Below are positions 36,672 to 44,274 of a stretch of 44,274 nt of DNA, piece after piece. Positions within the stretch are counted from its first letter, which is position 1, and each line of letters opens with the position of its first letter. The DNA is from Bryobacterales bacterium. Lineage in GTDB: Bacteria; Acidobacteriota; Terriglobia; Bryobacterales; Bryobacteraceae. The position numbers and the translations under genes were made by a program. A model generated the notes under the pieces. That model saw only the letters and a program-made list of their open reading frames with translations, was not told the DNA's origin and did not search any database. The stretch is taken from assembly GCA_016713735.1 (NCBI GenBank), contig JADJOP010000038.1:1-44274 (forward strand), in the 5' to 3' direction.

Positions 36672-37725
36672 ATGCACGCGGAGAAGTGTATTCTGGAGTT
36701 TGGCTAGGGGCGTGTTGACGGTCCAAGCCGGTTTCTTGGGCCCCGCCGACGGATACAACGGGTTCTTGGGGGGACTACACGAGCGCCAACAGCGATATCG
36801 GGGGCAAGTTGGCGGCTGGGGGCAACATCAATATATCGAACTTTAGCGTGGCCACGGCTTACCCGGCGAACCACTTCGACGGACAGTATGCCTTGCTTGC
36901 CAAAGGCGACATCAATGCCGCCAATGGTCAGCTCTTCTCGGGGGGATGCTTTTTGAGGCGGGATAGGGACGCTGTCCTTCACACTGCTCAGGGGCTAGTT
37001 GGCCGAGGGCGGACCCGCCGGTCGACTTCGCCGCCAACGAGACGGAGTTGAAGAAAAAGGGGGTCGCAAGCGCTGAAGGATCTGAGCGGGACAGCGGTGA
37101 GTCCGAACGTGGGGTTTGAGTTCATTCTCGACGCGGCGGGCAGCGACCTGGCGGTGTTCTGATTGACAGTTCAGAGTTTTGCAGTTCGTGCAGCGTGAAC
37201 TTCGTCAACGTCGGCGCGAACACGACGGTGGTGGTGAACGTGAAGGGGGCCAACGTGAATGGGACGAATTCATCCTATTTCATCAACGGCTCAGCGGTGA
37301 ATGGAGATGCATCGTCGGCGCTGGCGAGCCGCATCCTGTTCAACTACTTTGAGGCGACCAGTCTGTTTATGAACTCGGGTGTACAGGGGAAGTGTGCTGG
37401 CGCCGCACGCGGCGGTGACCTCGGCGTGGGAGCAGATGGTGCGGCAGTTGGTCGCACAGTCGCTCTCCAACGAGTGCCCCGAAGCCGAACGGATGCGGTC
37501 GAAAAGGCTGGAGATGCACGACTTCAATTTCGAAGGAGATCCCAGCGAGTTGCCGCCGCCCAGCGGGAAGTGCCGGAGCCAGCCACCTGGATGCTGTCAG
37601 CGGCTGGGCTGGCGGCGTTTTGTTGCACCGTGGCCGGGTTGAAAAGCGGTAGGCGGGGCAGAGAAACAAGCAGAACTGCGGAAGGGGCTATCGGCGCTGG
37701 CCACGGCCTGAGCTTCCTGGGTTAG
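36672..37725 (+). pseudogene. Choice-of-anchor A family surface protein with PEP-CTERM sorting signal, frame-broken
   Basis: About 330 residues after joining. The body reads ADGYNGFLGG, then YTSANSDIGGKLAAGGNINI and SNFSVATAYPANHFDGQYAL, the typical choice-of-anchor A start, continuing AKGDINAANGQLFSGG, VGFEFILDAAGSD, VNFVNVGANTTVVVNVKG, SRILFNYFEATSLFMNSGV and VLAPHAAVTSAW. Near the C-terminus VPEPATWMLSAAGLAAFC is the PEP-CTERM signal, Pro-Glu-Pro followed by a membrane helix, then basic RR residues. PEP-CTERM proteins are cut and sorted by exosortase in bacteria that make extracellular polysaccharide. No exosortase gene is in the window. The signal peptide is scrambled by breaks near 36700; others lie near 36770, 36950, 37010-37060, 37160 and 37380. 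Confidence 0.75.
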
Positions 37726-37728
37726 CAT
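37723..37728 (+). promoter_or_regulatory. Candidate -10 element directly ahead of the amidohydrolase gene
   Basis: TAGCAT ends six bases before the ATG at 37735, so transcription from it would start about at the start codon (leaderless). No confident -35 is seen. Confidence 0.25.
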
Positions 37729-37734
37729 AGGCGC

Positions 37735-38652
37735 ATGTTGCGCCGTCACTTCCTTGCCGCCTCGGGCTCCGCCGCCCTTCCCTTGCCTGCAGCGGGCGGG
37801 CCGCTGATCGACACACATATTCACCTGTTTGAGCCGGAGGTGTTTCCGTATCACGCCCTGGCGACGTACCGTCCTCCGGCGCAGCCGCTGGGGGAGTATC
37901 TGGCTTTTGTGAAACAGGCGGGAATCGCGCACACGATTCTGGTTCACCCGGAGCCGTATCAGGACGATCATCGCTACCTGGAGCATTGTTTCGCAGCTGA
38001 ATCGACGAGGGGGCTCTTCAAGGGGACGTGTTTGTTCGGTCCGCAGGATGAGCGCACGGGCCAGCGCATGGGCGAGTCGGTGAAGCGGCATCCGGGACGG
38101 ATCGTGGCATTGCGGATGCACGTCATGAATGAGCCAGGCAAGCCGTTCACTTGCACCTGCGAGGGGGACACCCCAATCAAGAACCGCGATCTGAGTGACG
38201 CCGCAGTGAAGGCGACGTGGAAGGCGGCGGCCGATCTCGGACTGTCCATGCAGATGCACTTCCTTCCGCACCACGCGGCGGCAATTGGGAAGCTGGCGGC
38301 GCAGTTCCGCGGGATGCCGGTGATTCTCGACCACATGGGGGCGGCGGGCGCCCAGGTGCACCGGCGGCCTCGACGGAGACCCTGAACTGGCGCGGTTGCC
38401 GAAGTGTATTTCAAGTTCAGCGGCGGGTACTCATCGAAACAGAAGCCGCCTATGCCGACGCGGCCAAGTATGCGGCGGGCGTTGGAGGCGTTTGGGCCGG
38501 AGCGATATCCTGTGGGGCGGGCTGGGGCACGACATGGATGGTTCCGCCAGGCGCAAAGCCGTTTTTTGACCACCACTTGCGTTCGCCACCGAAGCGCAGC
38601 GCGAGATGATCCGTGGAGGGAACGCGGCGAAACTCTCCCCGGGTTCGCCTGA
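37735..38652 (+). pseudogene. Exported amidohydrolase (amidohydrolase-2 / metal-dependent TIM-barrel hydrolase), frame-broken at 3' end
   Basis: About 300 residues. The N-terminus MLRRHFLAASGSAALPLPAA is an export signal with paired Arg. The metal motif GGPLIDTHIHLFEPEVFPYH follows (HxH), then GIAHTILVHPEPYQDDHRYL, ALRMHVMNEPG, LGLSMQMHFLPHHAAAIGKL (His) and MPVILDHMG (Asp-His), all typical of amidohydrolase-2 lactonases and decarboxylases. After a break near 38345 the frame changes repeatedly: VYFKFSGGYSSKQKPP, RALEAFGPERYP and GGLGHDMDGSA carry the last part, the final Asp included. Substrate unknown. Members of this group near carbohydrate genes often hydrolyse sugar lactones, which would suit the context. 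Confidence 0.75.
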
Positions 38653-38668
38653 GATATGCTCGGGGGCA

Positions 38669-40930
38669 ATGCGAATCGCGTTTCCCCTCTCTTGACGACC
38701 GCCGTGCGCTGGTTGCGGAGCTGGAAGTTCCGGGCCGCAGGAGATACAAGCCAATTTCGGCGTCGTGTATGCGTTGACTACAGCCGATGTGAACCGTGAC
38801 GGTAAGCCGGATGTGGTGGCCATCAACGGCACAACGCTGGCCTGGTGGGAGAATCCGAGTTGGAAGCAGCACGTGATTCTGGAAGGCGTGACGAAGAAGG
38901 ATAACGTCGCGTTTTCGCCACTGACGTTGACCGCGACTGCAAACTCGACTTTGCGCTGGCGGCCGACTGGCAGCCCACGAAATACAGGGAGGCGGATCAC
39001 TGCAGTGGGTGCGGACGAATGGAAGGTGACGGGCTGGGCAAGAGCCTACGCTGCCGCATCCGTTGGGGGGATGTACCGGGGATGGGCGGAGGAGTTGATT
39101 CTCGTGCCCCCGCACGGGCGGGGGGACCGAAGGCGCCGGGGTGGGAAGAGGACGGAAGCACGGATTCTCATTCCACTCCGCCGGACGATCCAGCCGCGCA
39201 GCCATGGAGGCTAAAACTCATTGTTTCCCAAGCCCGCTACATCGTGCGTACTTCATCGTCGTGGAGGCGAGATCTGGGCGGCGGCCAAGGAAGGCGTGTT
39301 TGCGTTAAGCGTTACCAGGAGGGTCTTGGGTGAAACGGGAAGCTGGGTTGAGGGCGCGCCGGGAGAGATTAAGCTGGGGCGGGTGAAACGCATCCGGCGG
39401 CTGCAACGATGCGAGCCTTGGCATGGGAACAAGGTGGTGGTCCCAGGCGCACCGAACCTGTGCCCTACGATCCGCAATCGAGGACGCTGACGCGCCCTGT
39501 GCCGGGTAATATGCCGGGGCGAGCATGGGAGCGCGAGGTGATTGAGACGGAACTGCTGCAGGGCACGCGCTGGGGTGGGGCGATTTCGACGGGGACGGCT
39601 CGGATGAGCTGCGGCGGGCTGGCGCAACAACGGGCGGGCAAAGAAGACTATGGGGATCGCGCTCTAAAAGCTGCGACAGAGGAAGTGGGCCAAGCAGTTG
39701 ATGGACATGGGGGTGGCCGGCGGAAGTCTCAAGTCGGAGGACCTCAACGGCGAGGGCGGGCGGAGATCATTGCGGGCGGCGCGCGACATCAAACATCCGC
39801 ATCTACTGGAACGAGCCGAAGCCCGCCTGGCAGCGCATGTGATCACTTGGGGTTTGCCAATTTCACGGCCAACGCGGCTGAATTCACCGGCGATGGGAAA
39901 CCGGACGTGATCAGCGGAGACCTGGGGCGGAGAAACCACAGAGCTAAAGTTGGCGCCCACTGGACAAGCGCATTACGCTGCACAAGGGGCTGAGCCTGAT
40001 TCACGGCAGAGGCGTGGACGTGGATGGGGACGGCGACCTGGACTGCGTGGGCCCGCTAGTATTCGCCGGGGTGTTTCTGGCTGGAGCGTCCGGCTGGCCC
40101 AGCGAGCCGTGGCCCGTACCACAAGGTGGACCACGCCGAGCGCGGAGGAGTGCACGCATCCACGGAAGGGCGTTTACTAGGTGACGTGGACCGCGATGGC
40201 ACGGTGGACATCATCGCCAATTCGGGGCAGGCGACGGGGGCTTTTCCGAACTCGATTGCCTGGTTTAAGACGCGCGGCGTTCCGGCGCAAGGAAAGCTGA
40301 TGGCAAAGCTCCCTGTCTGGCAGAGGAATGTCTTGCGCGCGGGGACGCTTCCGGGGCCGAGCCACTCATGGGGTGCGGCGATGTGAATCAGGACGGGCAG
40401 CCTGACATCGTGGCGCGGGGCCAAGATTGCGCGGCCGGGCAACTGGTTCGCCTGGTGGGAGCAGACGCAGCACCTGCGAAAGGCCAAGCCGCGGCGACGT
40501 GGAAGCGGCACGAGATCGCCAGCGGGCAGGAGGGGCGACCAACATCCGAAATCGCCGGACTGGAAGGGGGATGGGAGGCCGGATTTCGTGGCCAAGCACG
40601 GGGACACGGGCAAAGGGGTGGTGTGGTACGAAGCCCCGGATTGGACTCACAAGAAATTGACCGGAAATCACCGGTCCGCATTCGCTGGCAGGCGAGGATC
40701 TCGACGGCGACGGCGATCCGGACGCTAACCATGCGCAAAGACACTGGGGATCGTGGCTTTGTACCGCAAGGGCGGCGGAGGGCGATCCGAACGGTTGTAC
40801 CTGCACGAGGATCAATCGGCCTACGACATCCGGATGGTGGATCTGGACGGACGGGGACCGGGATTCCTTGATTGCCGGGCAGAGGAGAGGAATGTTGTTT
40901 GGCTGGAAAACCCGGCTCAATACAAGCAGG
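38669..40930 (+). pseudogene. Large secreted FG-GAP/VCBS-repeat protein, frame-broken
   Basis: The N-terminus begins MRIAFPL and a scrambled signal peptide, then VVYALTTADVNRDGKPDVVA with NGTTLAWWENPSWKQHVILEG. The same unit, a Ca-binding-like D-x-N/D-x-D-G-x-x-D loop followed by a Trp-rich strand, recurs along the gene: LNGEGR, FTGDGKPDVISGD, DVDGDGDLD, LLGDVDRDGTVDIIANSG, GCGDVNQDGQPDIVARG and MVDLDG near the end, with WLENPAQYKQ last. FG-GAP repeats fold as a beta-propeller and mediate binding at the cell surface. The gene would encode about 750 residues; more than fifteen frame changes make the exact length uncertain. The end is unclear, somewhere between 40930 and 40980. Confidence 0.7.
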
Positions 40931-40941
40931 TCATGGATTGG

Positions 40942-40963
40942 TTTTACGCAAAATGTCGTAAAA
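40942..40963. promoter_or_regulatory. Inverted repeat in an AT-rich intergenic island
   Basis: TTTTACG and CGTAAAA are perfect seven-base arms around an eight-base spacer. They lie a few bases upstream of a candidate -35 hexamer and could bind a regulator of the downstream gene. Confidence 0.45.
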
Positions 40964-40966
40964 ATC

Positions 40967-40997
40967 TTGACTTATTTATAATCCCTTTCAGTAAAAT
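40967..40997 (+). promoter_or_regulatory. Candidate promoter ahead of the receiver-domain gene
   Basis: TTGACT at 40967-40972 is a near-consensus -35. Two -10 candidates follow: a perfect TATAAT at 40977-40982, too close to pair with it, and TAAAAT at 40992-40997 at 19 bases. The region is strikingly AT-rich against the rest of the window. GGAGG at about 41009 could serve a start shortly after. Between 41000 and 41156 I find only short unrecognised frames. Confidence 0.5.
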
Positions 40998-41156
40998 CCT
41001 CGCAGTAAGGAGGCTCCGTCACGTGGCGGCAATTTCGACCTGGAGGATCGCTTCCTGAAAGCGCGGTTCCCGGTACGGGAGGTTGTAGTGATTGCCTTGC
41101 CGTAGAGGAGTGTTCGCTTAGTCGGTGCGCACTTCCCACGGTGAACGAAGAACCGC

Positions 41157-42013
41157 ATGGACAGCGCCGAACCGTCTCGCGATCCCATCCTTCTGGTCGG
41201 CGGTAATGGATTGGTAATCTCAGGCCAATCTGGCGTTTCACGCGTGGCTGAAGACGGTGTCTCCGCAGACCGCAGCGAGCGATTTGTCCACCCGACCACG
41301 AATGCACCAGATCTGGGCGGCGGTGGGCGACGCCCACGAGAAGAAGGCGTGGGCGTCCGGTTCGCATCTTGCTGCGAACGATTCTTGATGGCGCAACCGT
41401 GCGCGGCTACGGTGACGGTTCGCCGGATGAGGAAACCTATGTTGTTCGCCTGGTGATGGCGCGGACAAGACGGATGGGGCCGAAGGCGCAGGCGGGCCGC
41501 CGACCGATGGAGGAGTCCGGCGTGGTGCAGGACGGATTCGCTGGTGGAAGAGGCGCCTTGAGGCAACGCGGCGGCGGCGCGGAATCTGGCGGGATGTTCA
41601 CTGGATGACTGGCAGAGGGAGCAGGTGAACGAGATTCAGGGAACGAATACTGTTTCCTAGGAGCCAGGAGCGCCATGGCCGCGAGCATCGGGGAGAGTGG
41701 GATTGGGGAGGGATATCGGGGAATCCTATGCCATGCGGGAAAACTTGTCGAGGTGTGTTGCTTGTGGAGGACAACCCGATCAACTGAACAGTGGCCTCGC
41801 ACATACGCTGGCAAGGCTGGGCTTATCTCCGACATTTGCACGAACGGGCATGAGGCGGTGGAGCGCGCCACGGCTCAGACATACCGATCTGATTCTGATG
41901 GATGCAGATGCCGGAGATGGATGGAATTGAGGCCACCTACCGGATGAGGAACTGCGAAGCTGATCGGCGTCCGACACGGATTGTGGCGCTGACGGCGAAC
42001 ACGGTGGATGGGG
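41157..42013 (+). pseudogene. PAS-like and receiver-domain signalling protein, 5' part, split by IS3 element
   Basis: The start ATG at 41157 opens into DSAEPSRDPILLVGGNGLVI, resembling the first strands of a PAS domain, followed by AFHAWLKTV and MHQIWAAVGDAHEKKAWASG in other frames. From about 41751 a receiver domain is clear: VLLVEDNPIN, HTLARLGLSP, CTNGHEAVERAT, the phospho-acceptor Asp in DLILMD (codon 41901-41903) followed by QMPEMDGIEATYRMR, and TRIVALTANTVDG. Here the IS element interrupts it. The receiver resumes after the element. No full histidine-kinase core is recognisable, although the middle is too broken to exclude one. At least six frame changes are needed. Confidence 0.65.
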
Positions 42014-42034
42014 TGAACCCCTCTGTTGAGACAA
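42014..42034. repeat. IS3 terminal inverted repeat, left end (in window orientation)
   Basis: TGAACCCC then TCTG then TTGAGACAA. It matches the other end in 17 of 21 positions, differing only in the four central bases. Confidence 0.85.
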
Positions 42035-42070
42035 ACCGAATTAGGCACACTTGCCGTTTAACGGTTCTTC

Positions 42071-43126
42071 CTACTCAAACAGCCTATTTTCGTTCACAAT
42101 GGTCTCGGTTGGCGAAGCGGAAGCGGGCTCTGGTGGAGACCAACCCGCCGAGGAATAGCCACCCGGAGACTCATCGAGACGATGGTCGGGGGAGTCGGTT
42201 TCGGCCGGTTCCCCTTCTGTCTTTGATCCTACATCGGATCGATAGATCTCCTCATGCCTGAAAAAACTCAACGTCGCTCCCTGCGACTTCGGCTCGGTCG
42301 TGACGGACTGCTCAAACTCCTCCGGCGGCGTGTATCCGAGAGCCGAGTGCAGCCGGACACGGTTGTAGTAGTTGTCGATGAACTCCGCGATGTTCTCGCG
42401 CAGATGGGCGAGATCGCGGTATTTGTTCGCGTAGATTTCCTCCCTCTTGAGAGTCTTCATGAAGCTCTCACAACTGGCGTTGTCGTATGGATTGGCCGGC
42501 CGACTCATGCTCGGAATCATCTTCTGCTTTTTCAGCAGAGCGACGTATGTGCCCGCCGCATACTGGACACCACGATCGGAGTGGTGCACGACGCCGGGAG
42601 GCGGCTGGCGATCCGCGATTGCTCTTTCCAGCGCGGCCATTGGCAATCGCGCCGTCAGGTTGCGCTCCAGTTCCCAACCGATCACTTTGCGCGAAAACGC
42701 GTCCAGGATCACAGCGAGGTAGACCCATTCCTGATGCAGCCGAATGTAGGTGATGTCGGCCACCCAGAGTTGGTTGATGCCGGTCAACTTCATCCGGCTG
42801 GCCAGATTCAGGTAGACCTCCAAGTTGTGATCGGAATCCGTCGTGACCACGAACGCCTTCGGCTGCACGGCCAGCAGATTGTCTTCCCGCATCAACCGTA
42901 CTACTCGTTTGTGATTGACGATCATCCCTCGCCGCCGGAGTTCTGCGCTGACGCGTCGATATCCGTAACGCCGCTTGTTGTCGACGAAGATCTGTTGGAT
43001 CATCGCCCGCACTTCCATGTTCTCTTCCACCGGTTCCCGCTCCTGCAGCGACCGGTAGAAGCTCGCACGGCTCACGCATGCCAACTGGCACATTCGCTCG
43101 ATACTCAACTTGCCTTGCACGGTCAT
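42071..43126 (-). CDS. IS3-family transposase OrfB (DDE integrase-like)
   Basis: 351 residues. The N-terminal part has a helix-turn-helix-like region (GKLSIERMCQLACVSRASFY) and the HTH_21 segment IFVDNKRRYGYRRVSAELRR. The rve catalytic core has the DDE triad: Asp in LWVADITYI, Asp in VVHHSDRGVQYA, and Glu in YDNASCESFMKTLKREEIYA, with the expected spacing between the last two. It ends in integrase motif HSALGYTPPEEFE and then has an extra tail of about 70 residues rich in Ser, Pro and Glu. The start ATG shares a base with the OrfA stop (TGATG), so it may be made by termination-reinitiation as well as by frameshifting; I see no A6G slippery site. Confidence 0.92.
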   Translation of the reverse strand: MTVQGKLSIERMCQLACVSRASFYRSLQEREPVEENMEVRAMIQQIFVDNKRRYGYRRVSAELRRRGMIVNHKRVVRLMREDNLLAVQPKAFVVTTDSDHNLEVYLNLASRMKLTGINQLWVADITYIRLHQEWVYLAVILDAFSRKVIGWELERNLTARLPMAALERAIADRQPPPGVVHHSDRGVQYAAGTYVALLKKQKMIPSMSRPANPYDNASCESFMKTLKREEIYANKYRDLAHLRENIAEFIDNYYNRVRLHSALGYTPPEEFEQSVTTEPKSQGATLSFFRHEEIYRSDVGSKTEGEPAETDSPDHRLDESPGGYSSAGWSPPEPASASPTETIVNENRLFE

Positions 43127-43476
43127 CAACTCCCGGATTTGGTCGTAGACGCCGTCTCGCCAGGCCGCGTACTGCTCTGGCGTCGAGCCTCGACTTTTTG
43201 CAAGGCACCCTTGAAAAACTCCACCTCCAACGCTTGGTCTGCGATCAGCCGTTTGGCTGTCGCAAGTTGGATGCGGAGATCTCGTTCTTTGACGTTTTCC
43301 GGCGGCGTGTCGCCGTCGTCGATTGCTACCAACTGGTCGCGCCAGCGGTATAGCATCCGCCGGTGCACCCCAAGTTCCTTGGACAGCGCCAATACGTTGT
43401 CGCAGCTCTTCAGCCGCTCAACTGCCTGCTTCTTGAATGCCAGCGGGTATCGCCCCACGGCTCGCTTCTTGGCCAC
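43126..43476 (-). CDS. IS3-family transposase OrfA (helix-turn-helix)
   Basis: About 116 residues. RYPLAFKKQAVERLKSCDNV, then LALSKELGVHRRMLYRWRDQ is the transposase-8 helix-turn-helix that binds the element ends, followed by a leucine-rich coiled coil (LRIQLATAKRLIADQALEVE, FFKGALQKVE) for dimerisation. A GTG at 43476 preceded by AAAGGA is the best start; a TTG at 43497 is possible. It is read before OrfB on the same strand. Confidence 0.9.
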   Translation of the reverse strand: MAKKRAVGRYPLAFKKQAVERLKSCDNVLALSKELGVHRRMLYRWRDQLVAIDDGDTPPENVKERDLRIQLATAKRLIADQALEVEFFKGALQKVEARRQSSTRPGETASTTKSGS

Positions 43477-43513
43477 TCGCAGTTCCTTTCGCTGCAAAGT
43501 GTGACATTCGCGA

Positions 43514-43534
43514 TTGTCTCAATTTTGGGGTTCA
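43514..43534. repeat. IS3 terminal inverted repeat, right end (in window orientation)
   Basis: Reads TTGTCTCAA, TTTT, GGGGTTCA in the + direction, the complement of the other end apart from the four central bases. OrfA starts about 60 bases inside it. Confidence 0.85.
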
Positions 43535-43634
43535 GTCCATGGATGAGATGACGTCAGGCGTGCGAGAAGGTTGGCTGGGATGGACGGATTCTGCCAAGCC
43601 GTTCACGCTGGCCGAACTGAACGGCAATGCTTGA
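43535..43634 (+). pseudogene. Receiver-domain gene, 3' part, beyond the IS3 element
   Basis: The first bases give MDEMTSG; then, with frame changes, REAGMDGF-like text leads to AKPFTLAELNG and a TGA stop. KPFTLAEL is the C-terminal signature of receiver domains, with the conserved Lys at codon 43596-43598. It therefore continues the gene cut at 42013. The joined reading is TVDG before the element and MDEMTSG after it, so little or no host sequence has been lost. Confidence 0.65.
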
Positions 43635-43697
43635 ACCGGCTGTTGTAGTATGCCGGAGCCGCTTTGACTTGATAGCAGGGAAGGCGCCTTGCTCCTG

Positions 43698-44274
43698 TTA
43701 CCGCACATCGTGAATCCAGAGTCCACGCCGCAGCCGGAGCCGGGCACCGGGCAAGTAAAGTCCGGGTTCTGAAAGGGGCGCGGTGAGTACGGCCATCACC
43801 CGTTGCCTGGTTCGCCTGCCGAACCGCTCTCGGCGAGGATGCAGGCCGGATGGTGACGATGAGTTGCTTGCCGTAGATGCCGACGCCGGGCGGCGGCGGA
43901 GCCACAAACACACCGCGCGAGGACGAAGAGCAGCCACGCGCAAGCCGGTGGTGAGGCCTCCAGACCAGGTGAGGTCGGGTTAGAAGTAGCGCCGCGTTCA
44001 GGCGGAGAAGGGTTCCGAAGCCATAGTGGGAACTCGGGAAAGCTCGCCGCTGGCGATCTTGCGGGAGGTGACCGCGGCAGAGGCGTTCAAAGCCGGCGAG
44101 GTCGCCGGGAAGGAGTGGTTCTTCGAGGAAGAAGAGGCGGGCCTCTTCGGCGCGTCAGCAATCCCCGATCGTGCCCTCTGACGTTCCAGCGGCAGAGGAC
44201 ATCGATCGGGAGTAAGAGCGTCGGGGCTAACCGTCAGGCGCGAAAAAGCTTCGATCAGCTTTGCCGCGAATCGC
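43698..44274 (-). pseudogene. Mandelate racemase/muconate lactonising enzyme (enolase superfamily), C-terminal part, frame-broken
   Basis: Runs in from beyond the window edge. Across frames it reads EEARLFFLEEPLLPGDLAGF followed by ERL, a strand with the conserved Glu-Glu-Pro metal ligand, then RQRRAFPSSHYGF where relatives have I-A-S-G-E-R, then LLRLNAALLL, PHLVWRPHHRLARG for P-D-L-V-W-x-G-G-x-T, and VFVAPPPPGVGIYGKQL where relatives have the catalytic His region. It ends TLDSR or HDVR near 43698. Only the C-terminal barrel is present. Enolase-superfamily dehydratases act on sugar acids, including rhamnonate, which would fit the carbohydrate genes, but the substrate is not readable. Confidence 0.6.

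Larger units (their letters stand above)
42014..43534 (-). mobile_element. IS3-family insertion sequence, complete (1521 bp)
   Basis: Both ends carry matching inverted repeats: TGAACCCC, four unmatched bases, TTGAGACAA. Between them lie two overlapping genes in the usual IS3 order. Both frames are open and all catalytic residues are present, unlike the broken genes on either side. It is inserted in the receiver domain of the gene at 41157-43634. No clean target-site duplication is visible (GGG to the left, GTC to the right), perhaps because of sequence errors or a small deletion at the junction. Confidence 0.9.

Noticed and set aside
6690..36730. Shared short sequence TTGACGGTCCA at about 6694 and 36716
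   Set aside because: Eleven bases only, in unrelated coding contexts; chance similarity.
43100..43140. IS3 slippery heptamer for OrfA-OrfB fusion
   Set aside because: No A6G-type sequence is seen; the TGATG overlap suggests reinitiation instead.

Overview
This is high-G+C bacterial DNA, most likely from an Acidobacteriota genome of the Solibacter/Bryobacter type. That placement is inference from gene content: planctomycete-type cytochrome proteins (DUF1549/1553/1501 and DUF1592/1552), a TonB receptor with an N-terminal carboxypeptidase-regulatory domain, a PEP-CTERM protein, an FG-GAP repeat protein and a Qrc-like membrane redox complex carrying GcvH-like subunits. No rRNA, tRNA or CRISPR array was seen.

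Layout. (1) 1-1136: a frame-broken CsbD-like gene and a G-rich tandem repeat. (2) 1137-7710, + strand: a membrane electron-transfer operon made of a small membrane protein, a Cys-rich GcvH-like protein, a multihaem cytochrome c, a molybdopterin-oxidoreductase-like subunit, a four-cluster ferredoxin, an NrfD/PsrC-type membrane subunit and a membrane-anchored GcvH-like protein. Nearly every gene is broken by indels. (3) 7728-12698, - strand: a creatininase-like protein, a YdhR-like monooxygenase, a sensor kinase with CxxCH haem motifs, an archaemetzincin protease and a sigma-54 response regulator. (4) 12741-23528, + strand, intact: two secreted planctomycete-type haem modules (DUF1549/1553 + DUF1501 + TIM-barrel epimerase; DUF1592-family + DUF1552 + esterase). 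(5) 35356-23506, - strand: an apparent carbohydrate operon with an esterase, TonB receptor, MFS transporter, sugar isomerase-like protein, GH106 rhamnosidase-like protein and sulfatase. (6) 35406-36575, + strand: its divergent regulator, an unusual IclR-type DNA-binding domain joined to a LacI-type sugar-binding domain. (7) 36600-44274: a PEP-CTERM choice-of-anchor A protein, an amidohydrolase, an FG-GAP repeat protein, a receiver-domain gene split by an intact IS3-family element, and the end of an enolase-superfamily gene.

How it may work together (inference). The GH106 enzyme, sulfatase, esterases, TonB receptor, transporter and isomerase fit uptake and breakdown of a rhamnose-containing, possibly sulfated or esterified, glycan, controlled by the hybrid regulator. 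The adjoining haem modules may take part in the same process, but their chemistry is unknown. The Qrc-like complex would pass electrons between periplasmic cytochrome and the quinone pool, and the convergent haem-bearing kinase could sense the same redox state.

Quality caveat. The left 11 kb and the right 9 kb carry frequent reading-frame breaks, while 11.3-27.5 kb has none that I can see and the IS3 element is clean. Either the flanks hold uncorrected sequencing indels or they are genuinely decaying. Coordinates of broken genes are approximate, and their functions were read by joining frames by eye.
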